Shown in pieces: positions 15,029 through 16,097 of a DNA stretch of 16,097 bases. Position numbers and translations under genes: made by a program. The DNA comes from Solobacterium sp. (GTDB taxonomy: Bacteria > Bacillota_I > Bacilli_A > Erysipelotrichales > Erysipelotrichaceae), in assembly GCA_017543025.1 (NCBI GenBank), contig JAFYGX010000104.1, positions 1 to 16,097 on the forward strand, read 5' to 3'. The notes under the pieces were generated by a model, which made no database searches, was not told the DNA's origin, and saw only the letters and a list, made by a program, of their open reading frames with translations. Each line of letters opens with the position of its first letter. Within the stretch, counting starts at the first letter, position 1.

Positions 15029-15301
15029 TTACAGCCAAATATCGAGTGTCCATTCATCAGGACTGTATAATGCAGCTTTTGTCTTTGCACATTCTTCGCA
15101 GAGCGGCTCAGGAAAATATGCTTTAAGAAGACTGTTCGAGTCCTTTCGTTTGAGGACAAATCCATGTACTGCGGCATCTCTGTAACATTCATTGCAATTC
15201 ACAGTGCCAAAAGGACCTTTTATCCCGCCTGCAACTTCCTGTAATTCTTCTTCTGTGATTTTTTTACTATGAATTCTGAATTCTTCATGTTTCTGCCTCA
15301 T
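15029..15301 (-). CDS. Double-glycine-leader peptide with two CxxC pairs (candidate bacteriocin/RiPP precursor)
   Basis: This 90-residue peptide has an N-terminal leader ending in KKITEEELQEVAGG (residues 13-26). That 'L/I-x-x-E-E-L-x-x-V-x-GG' pattern is typical of peptides cut and exported by C39-peptidase ABC transporters, and of many RiPP leaders. Cleavage after Gly26 would release a 64-residue core with Cys36-x2-Cys39 and Cys68-x2-Cys71, ending in WTLDIWL. The Cys spacing could bind zinc or form disulfides or thioethers. No modifying enzyme, immunity gene or exporter is in the window, so it is an orphan here. ATG 15301 has no ribosome binding site; an in-frame stop 5 codons upstream bounds it, and a short frame ends 2 bases before it, so translational coupling is possible. 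It could instead be a small zinc-ribbon protein with a chance GG. Confidence 0.65.
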   Translation of the reverse strand: MRQKHEEFRIHSKKITEEELQEVAGGIKGPFGTVNCNECYRDAAVHGFVLKRKDSNSLLKAYFPEPLCEECAKTKAALYSPDEWTLDIWL

Positions 15302-15303
15302 GA

Positions 15304-15426
15304 TTATTTACGAAACGGCATATATTTATCCATCCGTTTCACAGTAATCCGGTACGCAAAAACATTACCTTTATTCCACCCGGCCTCAACGAACACCAGC
15401 TTTCCAGAACGGAGGCTATTTTCCTG
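15304..15426 (-). other. Short open frame abutting the peptide gene, possible small ORF or gene remnant
   Basis: Between two stops there are 40 codons reading ...SGKLVFVEAGWNKGNVFAY... to ...MDKYMPFRK, ending 2 bases before the peptide ATG. Composition looks protein-like and basic. The only starts are a GTG at 15396 (with GGAAAG very close) and late ATGs. The same frame is open for 19 more codons upstream of one TAA, so it may be the end of a broken gene. No family recognised. Confidence 0.2.
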
Positions 15427-15520
15427 TTATACCGGATACAGCATCAGTTCCTTCTGTTCGAAACAGGGAAAGTCATTCCTCTCATCTCATAATGACTGAT
15501 AGTTTACAGCCAGAATCGAA

Positions 15521-15545
15521 AACAAAAGAAAGATCCGAAGATCTT
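15521..15545 (-). terminator. Terminator of tRNA-Gln
   Basis: On the minus strand AAGATC and GATCTT pair around a TTCG tetraloop and are followed by TCTTTTGTTTT. It begins 8 bases past the tRNA 3' end. Confidence 0.85.
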
Positions 15546-15553
15546 CCTGAAGA

Positions 15554-15625
15554 CTGGGGTGGCGGGATTCGAACCCACGCATGAGGGAGTCAAAGTCCCC
15601 TGCCTTACCGCTTGGCTACACCCCA
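15554..15625 (-). tRNA. tRNA-Gln (anticodon UUG)
   Basis: The minus strand folds as a full cloverleaf: acceptor TGGGGTG/CACCCCA, D stem GCC/GGC, anticodon stem GGGGA/TCCCT with loop CTTTGAC (anticodon TTG), and T arm GTGGG-TTCGAAT-CCCGC. Discriminator base G fits tRNA-Gln. The CCA end is not encoded. A U-tailed terminator follows at once. Confidence 0.97.
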
Positions 15626-16097
15626 ATAAAGACGTGTACTATTTTATTACAAATACTTCAGATTTGACCATCTTTTTTCCTTCCGGCAGAGTTCAAAGCA
15701 GCGGATCCTGCTGATGCAGCTGTTCTTGAAAATCATTCAGCAGTGGAGTCCGTGCAGCTGTCTTCTGCAGCTCGCTTTCAAATACCCGCTGACAGACATT
15801 CAGGCAATTATGACAAATTACAGAAGCCAGCCTTTATTTTTGGCTATACTTGCAGTTTAGTGACCTGGCTGATCAGTGAAAGCTTGTTAATGCGGAATTA
15901 TTATGTAGAGCTGCTATTTTGCGAATAGCCAATCATTTTCCGCTTTTGCATGTTTCTGGTTTTTGGCAAGTCACTCCTCTATGAAGATTATTGTATTTAC
16001 GAATTTACATAAACACGCTATCTTGTAATTGAGGTAACATTTGTTACATTCGCAAAGCCCCCTTAGTCACTATTGGGTTATAAAGCCTACTAAATAA
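15626..16097. other. 472-base stretch with no convincing gene
   Basis: The left end should hold the tRNA-Gln promoter (minus strand), but no clear -35/-10 pair stands out. On the minus strand, 15689-15826 holds a 46-codon stop-to-stop frame with a CHNCLNVC cluster and no start codon, which may be a gene remnant. The last 240 bases are clearly AT-rich. They contain GCTATT/AATAGC (15913-15929) and GTAAC/GTTAC (16034-16047) inverted repeats and could be the control region of a gene beyond the window. Confidence 0.5.

Noticed and set aside
14836..15192. 118-codon minus-strand frame overlapping the double-glycine peptide
   Set aside because: It is in another frame of the peptide gene, lacks a ribosome binding site and has no recognisable protein features; the peptide frame has the leader motif.
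15554..15625. tRNA-Gln as an integration site with a matching direct repeat to the left
   Set aside because: I looked for a second copy of the tRNA 3' end between 13826 and 15500 and did not see one, and no integrase gene is present.
15743..15928. 61-codon plus-strand frame after tRNA-Gln
   Set aside because: No ribosome binding site, no family resemblance, and the tail is a chance reading of AT-rich sequence.

Overview
The window looks like chromosome of a low-to-mid GC Bacillota (Firmicutes) bacterium. The signs are a T-box-controlled trpS, an LTA-synthase-type sulfatase, a lipobox lipoprotein, a single-span type I signal peptidase, strong AGGAGG-type ribosome binding sites and U-tailed hairpin terminators. 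I would guess a gut Erysipelotrichia or related anaerobe, but the sequence alone does not prove the family. No complete mobile element, CRISPR array or rRNA was seen.

Left part (1-5650), envelope and metal handling. A partial signal peptidase I gene (minus) enters from the left edge. Next come a small FeoA-like gene (minus, 79 aa) and a MATE-family transporter (plus). These two diverge around a TTAGCC/GGCTAA inverted repeat that resembles a DtxR/MntR-family metal-repressor box. A lipoprotein with two stefin/cystatin-like repeats follows (plus), converging on a large LTA-synthase-like membrane phosphotransferase (minus).

Middle part (5650-13825), amino-acid and central metabolism. An M18 aminopeptidase (plus) converges on an aconitase-family hydratase (minus). 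The hydratase diverges from citrate synthase (plus). Citrate synthase runs, with no terminator of its own that I can see, into the tryptophan T-box leader of trpS. After trpS and its terminator comes NADP-type glutamate dehydrogenase (gdhA). Citrate synthase, hydratase and GdhA together outline the oxidative TCA branch to 2-oxoglutarate and glutamate; isocitrate dehydrogenase is not in this window.

Right part (13826-16097), accessory-looking and AT-richer. It holds a two-span membrane protein of unknown function (minus), then a short peptide gene with a double-glycine leader and two CxxC pairs (minus), which is a candidate orphan bacteriocin/RiPP-type precursor. A tRNA-Gln(UUG) gene with its own terminator (minus) follows, and then about 470 bases with no convincing gene, containing degenerate reading frames and small inverted repeats.

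The points most worth a second look are the tandem cystatin-like lipoprotein, the double-glycine peptide, the metal-box-controlled feoA/MATE pair, three membrane-protein genes whose -10 boxes sit almost on their start codons with no ribosome binding site, and the TGTA(n)ACAT repeats upstream of gdhA.
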